In this document: positions 1 to 7,802 of the stretch, piece after piece
Numbering within the stretch: position 1 is the first letter of the stretch
Layout of the letters: the number at the start of each line of letters is the position of its first letter
NCBI GenBank assembly: GCA_003599475.1
Contig: QZKK01000247.1
Location: 1 to 21,743 of the forward strand
Direction of reading: 5' to 3'
DNA from: Desulfobacteraceae bacterium
GTDB lineage: Bacteria > Desulfobacterota > Desulfobacteria > Desulfobacterales > SURF-15
Length of the DNA: 21,743 nt
The notes under the pieces: generated by a model
Database searches by the model: none
Told to the model about the DNA's origin: nothing
Seen by the model: only the letters and a program-made list of their open reading frames with translations
Translations under genes and position numbers: made by a program

Positions 1-563
1 CCATGGCTCAGAGCGATCCGCGGGTGATCCTGCTCGACTGCGACATGCGGCGGCCGCGGCTCCATCACGTGTTCAATTTTGAACGGGAAAAAGGGATCTC
101 AAGCTACCTGGTCGGCTCAAACAGCCTGGAGGAGGTAATCCTTCGTACACAGCTCGATAACCTGCATGTGATCCCGTGCGGGCCGATTCCGCCCAACCCG
201 GCCGAAATACTCGGCTCCAACAAGATGCGCCAGCTCCTCGATCGATTGCGCCAGGACTACAGCCGGATCGTCATCGACACCCCGCCGCTTACGGCCGTAA
301 CAGACTCGGTGGTGCTCGCCCCGCACACCGACGGCGTGCTGCTGGTGATCCGCGCCGGGGAAACCCCCCGGCCGCTGATTCAGAACGCACTCGGGCAGCT
401 TCATTCGGTAAAAGCCCCCATTCTCGGAGCGGTGCTGAACGGGGTGAATACCGGGCGATACGGCTCCTATTACTATCAGTACTACTACTATTATTACGGC
501 GAAGACGGCGACCGCAAGAAAAAGGAAACCCGGCGCAGGAAAGCGCAGGCATCCCCCTATTGA
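1..563 (+). CDS. C-terminal part of a CpsD/Wzc-type bacterial tyrosine kinase (partial, 5' end outside window)
   Basis: This is the cytoplasmic kinase domain of a BY-kinase, which autophosphorylates a C-terminal tyrosine cluster and controls polymerisation or export of capsule or exopolysaccharide. The reading frame enters from upstream; the ATG at 3 is an internal methionine, because the family has its Walker A region before this point. Visible motifs are the Walker A' segment VILLDCDMRRPRLH, the Walker B segment RIVIDTPP, and a tail with ten tyrosines in 15 residues (YGSYYYQYYYYYYGE) followed by a basic end. The TGA stop at 561-563 overlaps the start of the CpsB-type phosphatase, as expected for a kinase/phosphatase pair. 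The missing N-terminal part would tell whether the Wzz-like transmembrane domain is fused to it. Confidence 0.9.
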   Translation, partial: MAQSDPRVILLDCDMRRPRLHHVFNFEREKGISSYLVGSNSLEEVILRTQLDNLHVIPCGPIPPNPAEILGSNKMRQLLDRLRQDYSRIVIDTPPLTAVTDSVVLAPHTDGVLLVIRAGETPRPLIQNALGQLHSVKAPILGAVLNGVNTGRYGSYYYQYYYYYYGEDGDRKKKETRRRKAQASPY

Positions 564-1330
564 TCGATCTGCATAGTCATATCCTGCCCGATATCGACGA
601 CGGGCCCGAAGAGATCGAAGAGAGCATCGAGATGGCCCGAATCGCCTTTTCAGACGGCATCCGGGCCATGGTGGCCACCCCCCACACGCTCAATTCCGTA
701 TACATCAATCGCTATGCAAAGATTTTGCATCATGTCGAAGGGCTCCGCGATGAACTGGCCCGGGAGAAAATCGGACTCGAAATTTATCCGGGTGCCGACG
801 TGCACCTGTGCGTGGGGCTGTTCGAAAAGGTTCGGGACCAGGATGCGGCAACGATCGGCGGAAAGGGAAAGTATATGCTGGTCGAATTCCCCCACCAGTC
901 GATTCCCGATTGGCATGGAAGCGAGCTCTTCAAGCTCAAAATCAACGGGATCACCCCGATCATCACCCATCCGGAGCGAAACTCGGTCTTCCAGCAGCAG
1001 GAGACCTACGCTTCCGAGTTGATCCGGATGGGCTGCCTTCTGCAGATCACCGCCATGAGCATCACCGGGGACTTCGGCCGGGAGGCCATGGAATGTGCCC
1101 ACCGGCTGCTCATCAACCGGCAGGCCCATGTCATCGCATCCGACGCCCACTCCAGCGGAAATCGCCCGCCGATTCTTTCCCAGGCGGTCGGAATCGCAGC
1201 CCGTATCCTCGAAAGCGAAAAAGAGGCACAGGAGATGGTGATCCAAAGGCCCCGGGCGATCCTTGCCGGGCTCCCGGTGGAAGTGCCCGCCGCACGGGAG
1301 GCGGGGAGGCGGAAGTGGTGGTTTTGGTAG
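560..1330 (+). CDS. CpsB/CapC-type tyrosine-protein phosphatase (PHP fold)
   Basis: A manganese-dependent phosphatase that would dephosphorylate the tyrosine tail of the kinase encoded just upstream. I place the start at TTG 560, which gives MIDLHSHILPDIDDG, the standard N-terminus of this family; TTG shares the bases TTGA with the upstream stop, so translation is probably coupled. PHP metal-ligand motifs are visible: DLHSH near residue 5, ATPH near residue 42, GADVH (family usually GAEIH), THPER and SDAH. At 256 residues the protein has the usual family length. The last residues (REAGRRKWWFW) are basic and aromatic and not typical. Repeat words begin directly after the TAG stop. No separate promoter is visible because the gene starts inside its neighbour. 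Confidence 0.92.
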   Translation: MIDLHSHILPDIDDGPEEIEESIEMARIAFSDGIRAMVATPHTLNSVYINRYAKILHHVEGLRDELAREKIGLEIYPGADVHLCVGLFEKVRDQDAATIGGKGKYMLVEFPHQSIPDWHGSELFKLKINGITPIITHPERNSVFQQQETYASELIRMGCLLQITAMSITGDFGREAMECAHRLLINRQAHVIASDAHSSGNRPPILSQAVGIAARILESEKEAQEMVIQRPRAILAGLPVEVPAAREAGRRKWWFW

Positions 1331-1673
1331 AGCGAGAAGTCAGAAGTCGGATGTCAGAGATCAAGAGAAGAGCGAAGAGAAGAGGCCTCACGCGAAGGCG
1401 CAAAGGCGCAAAGGGTGAAGACAGAGGGATAGAGGGAAAGACAGAGAGAGGGAAAGCTTGAAATCGTTACACGTTGAACGTTTCACGTTCCACGATTATC
1501 AGCGTTCATCAGCGTTCATCAGCGGCGATTATTTCTCTTTTCGGTCTTTGAGGTTTTGTTCTCCCCGCAGGTCCGGCAGGACGTACTGGGGAGTGAGGCC
1601 TGCTCATTGTTCGATATTCTTTGATTTTCCCCGTCTCATCTTCTCATCTTCTCATCTTCTCATCTTCTTGCTC
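1331..1673. repeat. Mosaic word-repeat island 1
   Basis: This space holds a run of short words. On the + strand these are GTCAGAAGTCGG-type words (1338-1366), a CACGCGAAGGCGCAAAGG word (1388-1414) and purine-rich filler to about 1457. The strand then flips to pyrimidine-rich words: CGTTACACGTTGAACG (1465-1480), a 10-bp ATCAGCGTTC tandem (1498-1525) and four exact copies of TCATCTTC (1636-1667). The right half is open in the frame of the next gene and encodes part of its signal peptide. No promoter or terminator is recognisable. Confidence 0.8.
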
Positions 1674-2471
1674 TTAGTCACATCCCCGTTAGCCCACGGC
1701 GGCGTAATCACCTTGAGCACCCGCATGACGCTTTCGGTTGCGGACGAGCGGGTCAGGGTTTTGCTGGAGGCTGAAAATAAGGGAAATGAGGCTGCCGAAA
1801 GAGTCAAGGCGGTTCTTCATATATTCGGGAGGGCTGTCGAGGCCCAGTCGATCGATCGCATCGGTGCGGGGAATAAGACCTCCTTTGCGTTCGAGCTTCC
1901 GCTTCCGAAGGAAAAGACGGGACGATTTCCCTTTGTGGGCGAGGTTTTTTTTCACGACCATCGGATGAATCCGTATTCGGCCCTGACCGCAGGGACGTTT
2001 CCGGCCACCGGCGGCAGCAAACCGGGAATAAGCGCCCGTGCGTCGTACATTGCTGTGGCGACCAGGGGAACGCTTAAGATTCTTGTTACAAATCGCCTCA
2101 GAAGCGTTCAACCTTTAAAGGCGACCCTTTTCCTGCCCTATGCGCTGACTGCCTCCAGGCTCGAGCAGGAGATTCAGGCGGAGACGGGAAAACAGAGCGC
2201 CGTCGAATTCGAGCTCAGCAATCGCTGCGGCATCGGAGGCGCCAGGTATCCCATCTTCTGTGTTCTCGAATACGACGAAAACGGTGCACCCAACACGGTC
2301 CTCGTCCAGTCTCTCGTCACGATCAAAGAGCCCGAGAACTGGTTTGTCCGGACAAGATGGTACTGGCTGTGGGGGTTCTTCGGTATTTTGGGGGTGTGGG
2401 GAATGATGGGCCTCTATGGCCGGAGGTCGGTAAGGGAAGAGGTCAGAAGTCTGAAGTCGGAAGTCAATTAG
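1593..2471 (+). CDS. Exported protein with C-terminal membrane anchor, function unknown
   Basis: I do not recognise the family. The frame is open from TTG 1458, but 1458-1590 is repeat-word DNA, so I prefer GTG 1593, which follows purine-rich GGGGA. This gives 292 residues: an N-terminal hydrophobic stretch at about 14-34 (signal peptide or anchor), a predicted beta-rich exported region at about 35-250 (TLSVADERVRVLLEAENKG and later strands, resembling NEW3/CARDB-like sandwich domains in style only), then WYWLWGFFGILGVWGMMG at about 256-273 as a C-terminal anchor and a short cytoplasmic tail. Both ends are made from repeats: TCATCTTC units encode the hydrophobic core of the signal, and GTCAGAAGTC words encode the final EEVRSLKSEVN. 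It lies between polysaccharide genes, so a surface role is likely but not shown. Confidence 0.7.
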   Translation: MRPAHCSIFFDFPRLIFSSSHLLIFLLLVTSPLAHGGVITLSTRMTLSVADERVRVLLEAENKGNEAAERVKAVLHIFGRAVEAQSIDRIGAGNKTSFAFELPLPKEKTGRFPFVGEVFFHDHRMNPYSALTAGTFPATGGSKPGISARASYIAVATRGTLKILVTNRLRSVQPLKATLFLPYALTASRLEQEIQAETGKQSAVEFELSNRCGIGGARYPIFCVLEYDENGAPNTVLVQSLVTIKEPENWFVRTRWYWLWGFFGILGVWGMMGLYGRRSVREEVRSLKSEVN

Positions 2472-2889
2472 AGCAAAAGCAGGAGGGCCTCACGCAAAGA
2501 CGCAAAGACGCGAAGGGAAAGAGCGAATAGAAGAGGTCTCCCGATAGCGGGATCTACGCTTCGCTTCGACACGCAAAGCTCGCTAGGCGCAAAGGGATGG
2601 ACGAGGGGAAAAGGGCAAGAAGATTAGAAGTTTAGAAGATGAGAAGATTAGTGGATGGCAAAGAGCATGGGGCATGGGGCAGGACGCGGGGACGCGGAGA
2701 GATGTCAGAGGTCAGATGTCAGAGGTAGAGCGAAGAGAAGAGGCCTCACGCAAAGACGCAAAGACGCGAAGAAGGGCAGAAGGCGGAGGTCGGAAGTCAG
2801 AGGTCAACCGTGCAACGATTTCATGGGTTTTAGGCCAATACGCCAAGCTTAAAAAAGACCTTTGCGCCTTTGCGTGAGGCCTCTTTCCC
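2439..2889. repeat. Mosaic word-repeat island 2
   Basis: The island holds GTCAGAAGTC words (2439-2467, 2700-2730, 2780-2808), CACGCAAAGACGCAAAG words (2491-2515, 2747-2770), a CGGGATCTACGCTTCGCTTC word (2549-2568), a 52-base stretch at 2570-2621 that recurs inverted at 7284-7336, GAAGATGA-like units (2620-2650), a GACGCGGGGACGCGGAG word (2684-2700) and GTGCAACGATTTCA (2812-2825), all on +. One inverted word, CCTTTGCGCCTTTGCGTGAGG (2859-2879), ends the island directly before the glycosyltransferase start. Two open frames here are translations of the words and are not called as genes. Confidence 0.85.
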
Positions 2890-3639
2890 ATGCTCTATCC
2901 TATGCTATCGATTATAATTCCTGCCTATAACGAGTCCCATCGGATCCTGCCGACGCTTCGGGTGCTTGCGGATTTTTGCGATTCGCACTTCGAGCGATTC
3001 GAAATCATCGTCGTCGATGACGGGAGCACCGACGGGACGGCGGATCTGATTGCGCGCGAGGCGCCGTCGGGCCGGATCCGGGTCCTGCGTCTTTCGGAAA
3101 ACCGGGGGAAGGGGCATGCCGTCAAGTGCGGAATGCTCGATGCGAAAGGAAGATACCGGATTTTCACCGACGCAGACCTGCCGTACCGGCTCGATGCCTT
3201 GAGCATGGCGGCCGAAGCGTTTAGAGACGATCGATGCGACATCGTAACCGGCGATCGGGGCCTGGCCTGCTGCGGTACACAGTCGCAAGTAGGGATCGGC
3301 CGAAGGATTGCCGGTAAAATCTTTTCAGCCGCAGTCGGCGCCTTGTTCGATATCGATGTAAACGACACCCAGTGCGGGTTCAAGGGTTTTTCGGATAAAG
3401 CCGCAGAAGAAATTTTCTCGAAAACCAGGATCAAAGGGTATGCCTTCGATGTGGAGATATTCGTTTTAGCCCGTTCGCTGCAACTGAAGATATGCAGGAT
3501 ACCGGTCGCCCTGGTAAAGCATGCGGGCTCGAAGGTACGGCTCACGCGGGATCCGTTTTTCATGGTTGCGGATATTGTCAAAATATTTTTAAGAGCGAGA
3601 GGCTCACGCAGAGACGCGAAGGTAAAGGAGAATGGGTAG
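2890..3639 (+). CDS. Family 2 glycosyltransferase, dolichyl-phosphate glucosyltransferase (Alg5)-like
   Basis: A cytoplasmic GT-A enzyme that probably moves a sugar from a nucleotide donor to a polyprenyl phosphate, making a lipid-linked sugar for membrane-embedded transferases. Motifs: PAYNES at 11-16, DDGSTDGT at 43-50, the metal-binding DAD at 94-96 (DADLPY) and QCGFKGF, typical of the Alg5/DPG-synthase branch. There is no C-terminal membrane segment. ATG 2890 is chosen; ATG 2902 is also possible, and neither has a good ribosome site because an inverted repeat word fills the leader. The last 13 residues (RGSRRDAKVKENG) are encoded by the word starting near 3600, so the original stop was probably lost and replaced. 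The next gene encodes a GT-C-like protein that could use its product. Confidence 0.88.
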   Translation: MLYPMLSIIIPAYNESHRILPTLRVLADFCDSHFERFEIIVVDDGSTDGTADLIAREAPSGRIRVLRLSENRGKGHAVKCGMLDAKGRYRIFTDADLPYRLDALSMAAEAFRDDRCDIVTGDRGLACCGTQSQVGIGRRIAGKIFSAAVGALFDIDVNDTQCGFKGFSDKAAEEIFSKTRIKGYAFDVEIFVLARSLQLKICRIPVALVKHAGSKVRLTRDPFFMVADIVKIFLRARGSRRDAKVKENG

Positions 3640-3792
3640 AGCAAAGAGAAGAGGCTTTCACGCAAAGGCGCAAAGGTAAAGGGTAAAGGGGAGAGCAAAG
3701 AGAAGAGGGTTTCACGCAAAGGCGCAAAGACGCAAAGGTAAAGAGAAAGAGATGTAGGGGAAAAGAGAGGAGGGTCTCACGCAAAGGCGGAA
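3598..3792 (+). repeat. Tandem word repeat, about 54-bp units (island 3)
   Basis: Four copies of a unit made of GAGCAAAGAGAAGAGG plus TCACGCAAAGGCGCAAAGG lie head to tail. The TCACGC landmarks fall at 3604, 3658, 3712 and 3777, so spacings are 54, 54 and 65 bases. The first copy is inside the end of the glycosyltransferase frame. The last copy ends in AAAGGCGGAA, which abuts the ATG at 3793 and is the only ribosome-site-like sequence there. This is the only island whose words all lie on one strand. Confidence 0.85.
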
Positions 3793-6700
3793 ATGGAACG
3801 AAGGGACTTTAACATCGTTGATGCATTTTTGTTAACGGGGCTGACGGCATTCCTCATGGTCTATTTCGATGTGCGGTATCTTTTATATGATACGGTGGTT
3901 ACCGGCGGGGATACGGCAAGCTGGATGGGGGTGGCTGATCATCTGGCGGAGGTGCTTCTTCCCAACGGGCGGCTGATGGGCTGGGATATGGGTAACTTCT
4001 GCGGCTATCCCAACTTCAACTTCTATTTCATCCCCCCGTTTCTGCTCGCCGTTTTGCCCGCAAAGCTTCTTGGGATTCCGCTGACCATCACGCTCAAGTG
4101 GGTGATCATGAGCGGCATCTTCATGTTTCCATCCGCTGTTTACTTCGGACTCCGGTGGATGGGGTACCGGTTTCCGATTCCGGTCGTCGGATCTGCGGCA
4201 AGCCTTCTTTTCCTCTTCAACGAATCGTATACGATGTTCGGAGCAAATACTCTGAGCACCTTTGCCGGTGAATTCTGCTACATGTTCGCCTTCAGCCTGT
4301 TTGCCCTCTTTATCGGCAGCTTTTATAAGGGGACCAAAGAGGAGCGATGGATGGTTCGAAACGGGATCCTTTTCGGTCTGATCGGTCTCTGCCACCTGTT
4401 CGTCTTCATTCCGGCAATATTTCTTTTTTTCTTTGCCTATTTGAATGGAACGAGGCTTCGATACCTGATCGGCGTCGGGGCCGTTGCCTTCGTCTGCATG
4501 GCTTTCTGGATCCTTCCTCTTGCCGCCTATCGTTATCCGTATACCACTCCTGTCTACATGATCTGGCAGGAGTTCGTGAATCTGCGGTACAGCATGGCCG
4601 GTCTACTGGGGCTGATTCTGCTGACCGCCCCCCGGTTTGCCGTTCATGTGATCGGACGGCTCGAAAAAAAGGAAATGCTTCCGAAGATCTCTTTTCTCAT
4701 TTTCTCCCTTATCGGCGGATTTGCCGCGGCCTATCTCATCGGAAACTACCTGGTTTACGGAAGCGCTCTCTGGAGCACCGGGCTGCACTATCCGGAGACA
4801 ACGGGTGCAATCATCGGGAAAGATTTTGCCGAAAGTCTGAAGCCGTTTCTTCTGCCGGTGTCGTTAGGGGTGGGTATGGCGGTTACCCTGCCCGGAGTAT
4901 TCCTGCTGCATCGGGCGAACTTTTCCGGGTTCTGCCGAGCGTTCGGATCCATCTGCTTTGCGGCCGTCGTTTTCATCGGCGCGTGCGGACTGCACGGGTT
5001 CATCACGGGAAAGATTTCAAATGCCGCTTTGCAGAAGCAGCTTTCAAGCCCATGGTTCATTGCCATCCTCTACGGCGGTTTCTGCATCGGCATCTTTGCC
5101 TACCTGATCCTGTCGAAGCGTTTTCAGGAGAAAGTTGAAAAATACGCCCGTTTGGCACCTGCGGATCGGCTTCTTCTTTGGACCGTACTGATGTTCGGGT
5201 GCGTGACAGCCTATTTCTCCGCCCATTTTCTGGAGGTGCCCGATATCCGGTTTCTGCCGCCGCTCAGCTTTGCACTCATGATGGTGTTTGCCGTCGATAC
5301 GCTCGAGCCCTTTATTGCGGAAAAAGGGAAAGGTTTCCGGATCCTTTTCGGCTTTACGGCCTGCTATCTGGCGGTCGTTGCCGTAATCTTCGGGGCCGTC
5401 AAGTCCGGGAACTGGTACCGGTTCAACAACAAGGGGTATGAGATGGCGAGCGGCTATCCGGAGTTTGCCGAAATCAACCGGTATTTGAGGACCGCATATG
5501 AGAAGGAAAACCCCGATCCCTTGAACGCACCGCGGGTGGCCTATGAAAAATGCGACCTGTACGGAAGCTTCGGAGGAGACCGGGTGTTCGAATCACTTCT
5601 CCTTTTTTCAGGAAGACAGACACTTGAGGGGATTCACTATGCCGGCTCCATCGCAGCCCGGTTTAACGCATTCATCCAGACCGAATTTTCGAGAGACATC
5701 AAAACCCCGAAGCCGCAGATCCTGTCGATGATCAACCCCGGGGCGCTTCCGGTCCACTTCGATCTCTACAACATCTCGCATCTGGTGGTGATGACCGATA
5801 CGGTGAAACAGGCGCTTTCGGGATCCGACCGGTTCGAACGAGAGGCGCAGTTTGGGGCCGCTTCCCTCTACCGTTATATCGGCTGCAAGGGAAGGTATGT
5901 AGAGGTTCCCGATGTTCGACCGGTGCGCTATACGGGGGAAAAATGGGTGGATGATTTTTTTTCCTGGTACAAATATCCTGAAGGAAACGATGTGCTCCTT
6001 GTTCCGGACCGGTATGTGACCGATCGAGCGGACAGGGCCGTCTTTTTCGATTCCACCGACCGGGTGTTCGACCTCGGCCGGTTCCGTTCGAACAGGCTGG
6101 ATCGAAAAGACCTCAAAATCGATTCCGATATCGATCATCTGCGGATCCGGTTCACCACGAACAAGCCGGGAATTCCCCACCTTGTCAAAGTTTCCTACTT
6201 TCCCAACTGGAAAGTTGACGGTGCAAACGGGGTCTATCCGGTAAGCCCCCACCTGATGATGGTCATTCCCCGGCAAAAAACGGTGACATTGACCTACGCG
6301 CGGTCCGGTTGGGAACTTGCAGGGCTTGCCGTTACTTGTATCGGCCTCTTTTTTATCCTTTCCGCTGCGTTCATGCGCCGTCTGAAAAAACCTAAAACCG
6401 AAGCGGAAAATCCTGCGGCATCTAGAAGATGGGAACGCCTCTTGTCAGTTGTCGAGAAGCATGCTGCGGCAGCAAGACCCTATATCCTGTGCCTAGTGAT
6501 CGTTTCGGCCGCCTTTCTGATCGCAGCGGGTGCGGCCTTTCGAAACAGGCCGGTTCGGACCTACATCGCAGGATATCATCTCTACAAGGAGGGGAATCTG
6601 CAGCGGGACCGGAAAAACCTGGCGGATGCGGATTCGGCGTTCCGCAAAGCCATCTTGACCATGAAGCCGCTTCTGGATGCAAGATCCGCATACGACCACC

Positions 6701-7182
6701 GGGATGTGATCAACTGCATTTTGACTACCGCCATGTGCCATGAAAACCTGGGGGAGGAAGATGCCGCCGAACTCTGGTACCTGAATCTCCTTTCGGATTA
6801 TCCTTACAGCCGCTACGTCGGCGAAGCCAATGTCAAGCTGGCCCGCATTTACCGCAATCGGGCGCGCAATGAGTTTGCGCCAAGAGATGAGCAGCAAAAT
6901 TCCGTGCATGTCGAACAAGCGCTCGGCTGGATGGAGAAAAGCCTTTCCCGCTATCGGAGTGCTGTCGAAGAGGACCGGTTTTCCGTATGGGCGAAATATG
7001 CAGTCGACGATTTGAAGGCCGAGAGGCAGCGTATGGATCAATGGACAAAAAATATCTCGCTGCTTCAAACGGACGAAAAGTTCGGAAATCGTATGAGATC
7101 CCTCACACAGCGATTGGAAGATCTCTTGAACAGAGAAAAAATCACAAATCCCAAGCTCCAAGCTCCAAATTCCAAACAATAA
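3793..7182 (+). CDS. Large polytopic membrane protein, GT-C/PTPS-related type, with C-terminal TPR-like region
   Basis: The protein has 1129 residues. Residues 1-540 hold many hydrophobic segments with an N-terminal loop GGDTASW (D40) and the run GRLMGWDMGNFCGYPNFNFY, as in '6-pyruvoyl-tetrahydropterin synthase-related' membrane proteins, which look like GT-C glycosyltransferases using polyprenyl-linked sugars. A soluble domain at about 545-830, probably periplasmic, ends in a beta-rich part (SYFPNWKVDGANG), as in YfhO-like proteins. Further membrane segments lie at about 840-860 and 895-915, then a helical TPR-like region at 920-1110. The last 14 residues (KITNPKLQAPNSKQ) come from the AT-rich repeat element. 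The place after an Alg5-like gene suggests a donor/acceptor pair. The substrate is unknown; the fold call is from pattern recognition only. Confidence 0.78.
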   Translation: MERRDFNIVDAFLLTGLTAFLMVYFDVRYLLYDTVVTGGDTASWMGVADHLAEVLLPNGRLMGWDMGNFCGYPNFNFYFIPPFLLAVLPAKLLGIPLTITLKWVIMSGIFMFPSAVYFGLRWMGYRFPIPVVGSAASLLFLFNESYTMFGANTLSTFAGEFCYMFAFSLFALFIGSFYKGTKEERWMVRNGILFGLIGLCHLFVFIPAIFLFFFAYLNGTRLRYLIGVGAVAFVCMAFWILPLAAYRYPYTTPVYMIWQEFVNLRYSMAGLLGLILLTAPRFAVHVIGRLEKKEMLPKISFLIFSLIGGFAAAYLIGNYLVYGSALWSTGLHYPETTGAIIGKDFAESLKPFLLPVSLGVGMAVTLPGVFLLHRANFSGFCRAFGSICFAAVVFIGACGLHGFITGKISNAALQKQLSSPWFIAILYGGFCIGIFAYLILSKRFQEKVEKYARLAPADRLLLWTVLMFGCVTAYFSAHFLEVPDIRFLPPLSFALMMVFAVDTLEPFIAEKGKGFRILFGFTACYLAVVAVIFGAVKSGNWYRFNNKGYEMASGYPEFAEINRYLRTAYEKENPDPLNAPRVAYEKCDLYGSFGGDRVFESLLLFSGRQTLEGIHYAGSIAARFNAFIQTEFSRDIKTPKPQILSMINPGALPVHFDLYNISHLVVMTDTVKQALSGSDRFEREAQFGAASLYRYIGCKGRYVEVPDVRPVRYTGEKWVDDFFSWYKYPEGNDVLLVPDRYVTDRADRAVFFDSTDRVFDLGRFRSNRLDRKDLKIDSDIDHLRIRFTTNKPGIPHLVKVSYFPNWKVDGANGVYPVSPHLMMVIPRQKTVTLTYARSGWELAGLAVTCIGLFFILSAAFMRRLKKPKTEAENPAASRRWERLLSVVEKHAAAARPYILCLVIVSAAFLIAAGAAFRNRPVRTYIAGYHLYKEGNLQRDRKNLADADSAFRKAILTMKPLLDARSAYDHRDVINCILTTAMCHENLGEEDAAELWYLNLLSDYPYSRYVGEANVKLARIYRNRARNEFAPRDEQQNSVHVEQALGWMEKSLSRYRSAVEEDRFSVWAKYAVDDLKAERQRMDQWTKNISLLQTDEKFGNRMRSLTQRLEDLLNREKITNPKLQAPNSKQ

Positions 7183-7230
7183 TCAATAAGACAAAATTCC
7201 AATACTCAAACAAAATCAATTTCAAACGAA
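7138..7230 (+). repeat. AT-rich stop-codon-adjacent element, copy 1 (sense to upstream gene)
   Basis: It begins with AAAATCACAAATCCCAAGC units and leads into the 51-base core at 7166-7216. The core starts CAAATTCCAAACAATAATC and ends ACTCAAACAAAAT. It is identical, inverted, to 9708-9758 and differs at one base from inverted 11625-11675. The left part overlaps the last 14 codons of the membrane protein gene; the TAA stop at 7180-7182 lies in the core. Confidence 0.9.
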
Positions 7231-7717
7231 AAGAAGGTTGGACACGGATAAACACAGATGAACACTTGACTAACCTTCTCATTTTCTTGCCCTTTTCCCC
7301 TCGTCCATCCCTTTGCGCCTTAGCGAGCTTTGCGTGATGCCCTCTTCGCTCTTCCTGTTTTCCGACCTTCTCCGCGTCTCCGTGTCTTCCCTCCATCCGT
7401 CCTCTGTCATCCGTCGTCCGTCATCAGGTTCTACGCTGACCACCGACTTCTGACTTCTGACCTCTCTCCGCGTCCCCGCGTCCCCGCGTCTCCGTGTCTT
7501 CCCTCCATCCGTCCTCTGTCATCCGTCATCCGTCATCCGTTATCAGGCTCTACGCTGACTTCTGACTTCCGACCCCCGACTTCTGCCCTTCTTTGCGTCT
7601 TTGCGCCTTCGCGTGAGGCATCTTTTCTTCGCTTTTTCCTTCTCTCTTATCTCGTGCAACGATTTCAACCTGTAACGTGCAACGATGTTTGACCTCTGCC
7701 CTCTGCCCTGTGCTCTT
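7231..7717 (-). repeat. Mosaic word-repeat island 4
   Basis: After a GGACACGGATAAACACAGAT word (7240-7259) the + strand becomes pyrimidine-rich. It holds the inverted long segment 7284-7336, CGCGTCTCCGTGTC words, ATCCGTCATCCGTCATCC words, CGACTTCTGACTTCTGACC words and TTTGCGTCTTTGCGCCTTCG (7592-7611). A 44-base stretch at 7372-7415 recurs directly at 7484-7527, giving a 112-base tandem duplication. GTGCAACG words (7654-7686) have the opposite orientation to the rest of this half. No gene is supported in the 620 bases between the two CDS. Confidence 0.85.
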
Positions 7718-7722
7718 TACAA

Positions 7723-7749
7723 TTGACGACAGGCATGAAAATTGCTAAT
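7723..7749 (+). promoter_or_regulatory. Possible sigma70-like promoter for the FecR-domain gene
   Basis: TTGACG at 7723-7728 matches five of six bases of the -35 consensus. GCTAAT at 7744-7749 matches four of six of the -10, with a short 15-base spacer. It lies in the only part of this space free of repeat words, about 55 bases before the start codon. The spacing is not ideal, so this is weak. Confidence 0.3.
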
Positions 7750-7790
7750 GAAAATTGCCGACTGAATGCATCCATGCGCGAATCATCACA

Positions 7791-7799
7791 AGGAGAAGG
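7791..7799 (+). promoter_or_regulatory. Ribosome binding site deciding the FecR-domain gene start
   Basis: AGGAGAAGG precedes ATG 7803 with AGGAG seven bases from the codon. This supports 7803 over the in-frame start at 7755, which has no such site and would put 16 polar residues before the signal peptide. Confidence 0.85.
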
Positions 7800-7802
7800 G
7801 TA

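Noticed and set aside
2655..2877. Short + strand ORFs with TQRRKDAKK- and SRKDAKTRR-like products
   Set aside because: They are translations of the CACGCAAAGACG words in several frames; the same words are non-coding elsewhere in the window.
3578..3784. Antisense ORF with LRLCVKPSSLCS-like product
   Set aside because: Reads the complement of the 54-base tandem units and overlaps a clear glycosyltransferase end.
7330..7692. 120-codon + ORF in island 4
   Set aside because: Composed only of word translations (Ser/Pro/Arg periodic); no ribosome site and no family resemblance.
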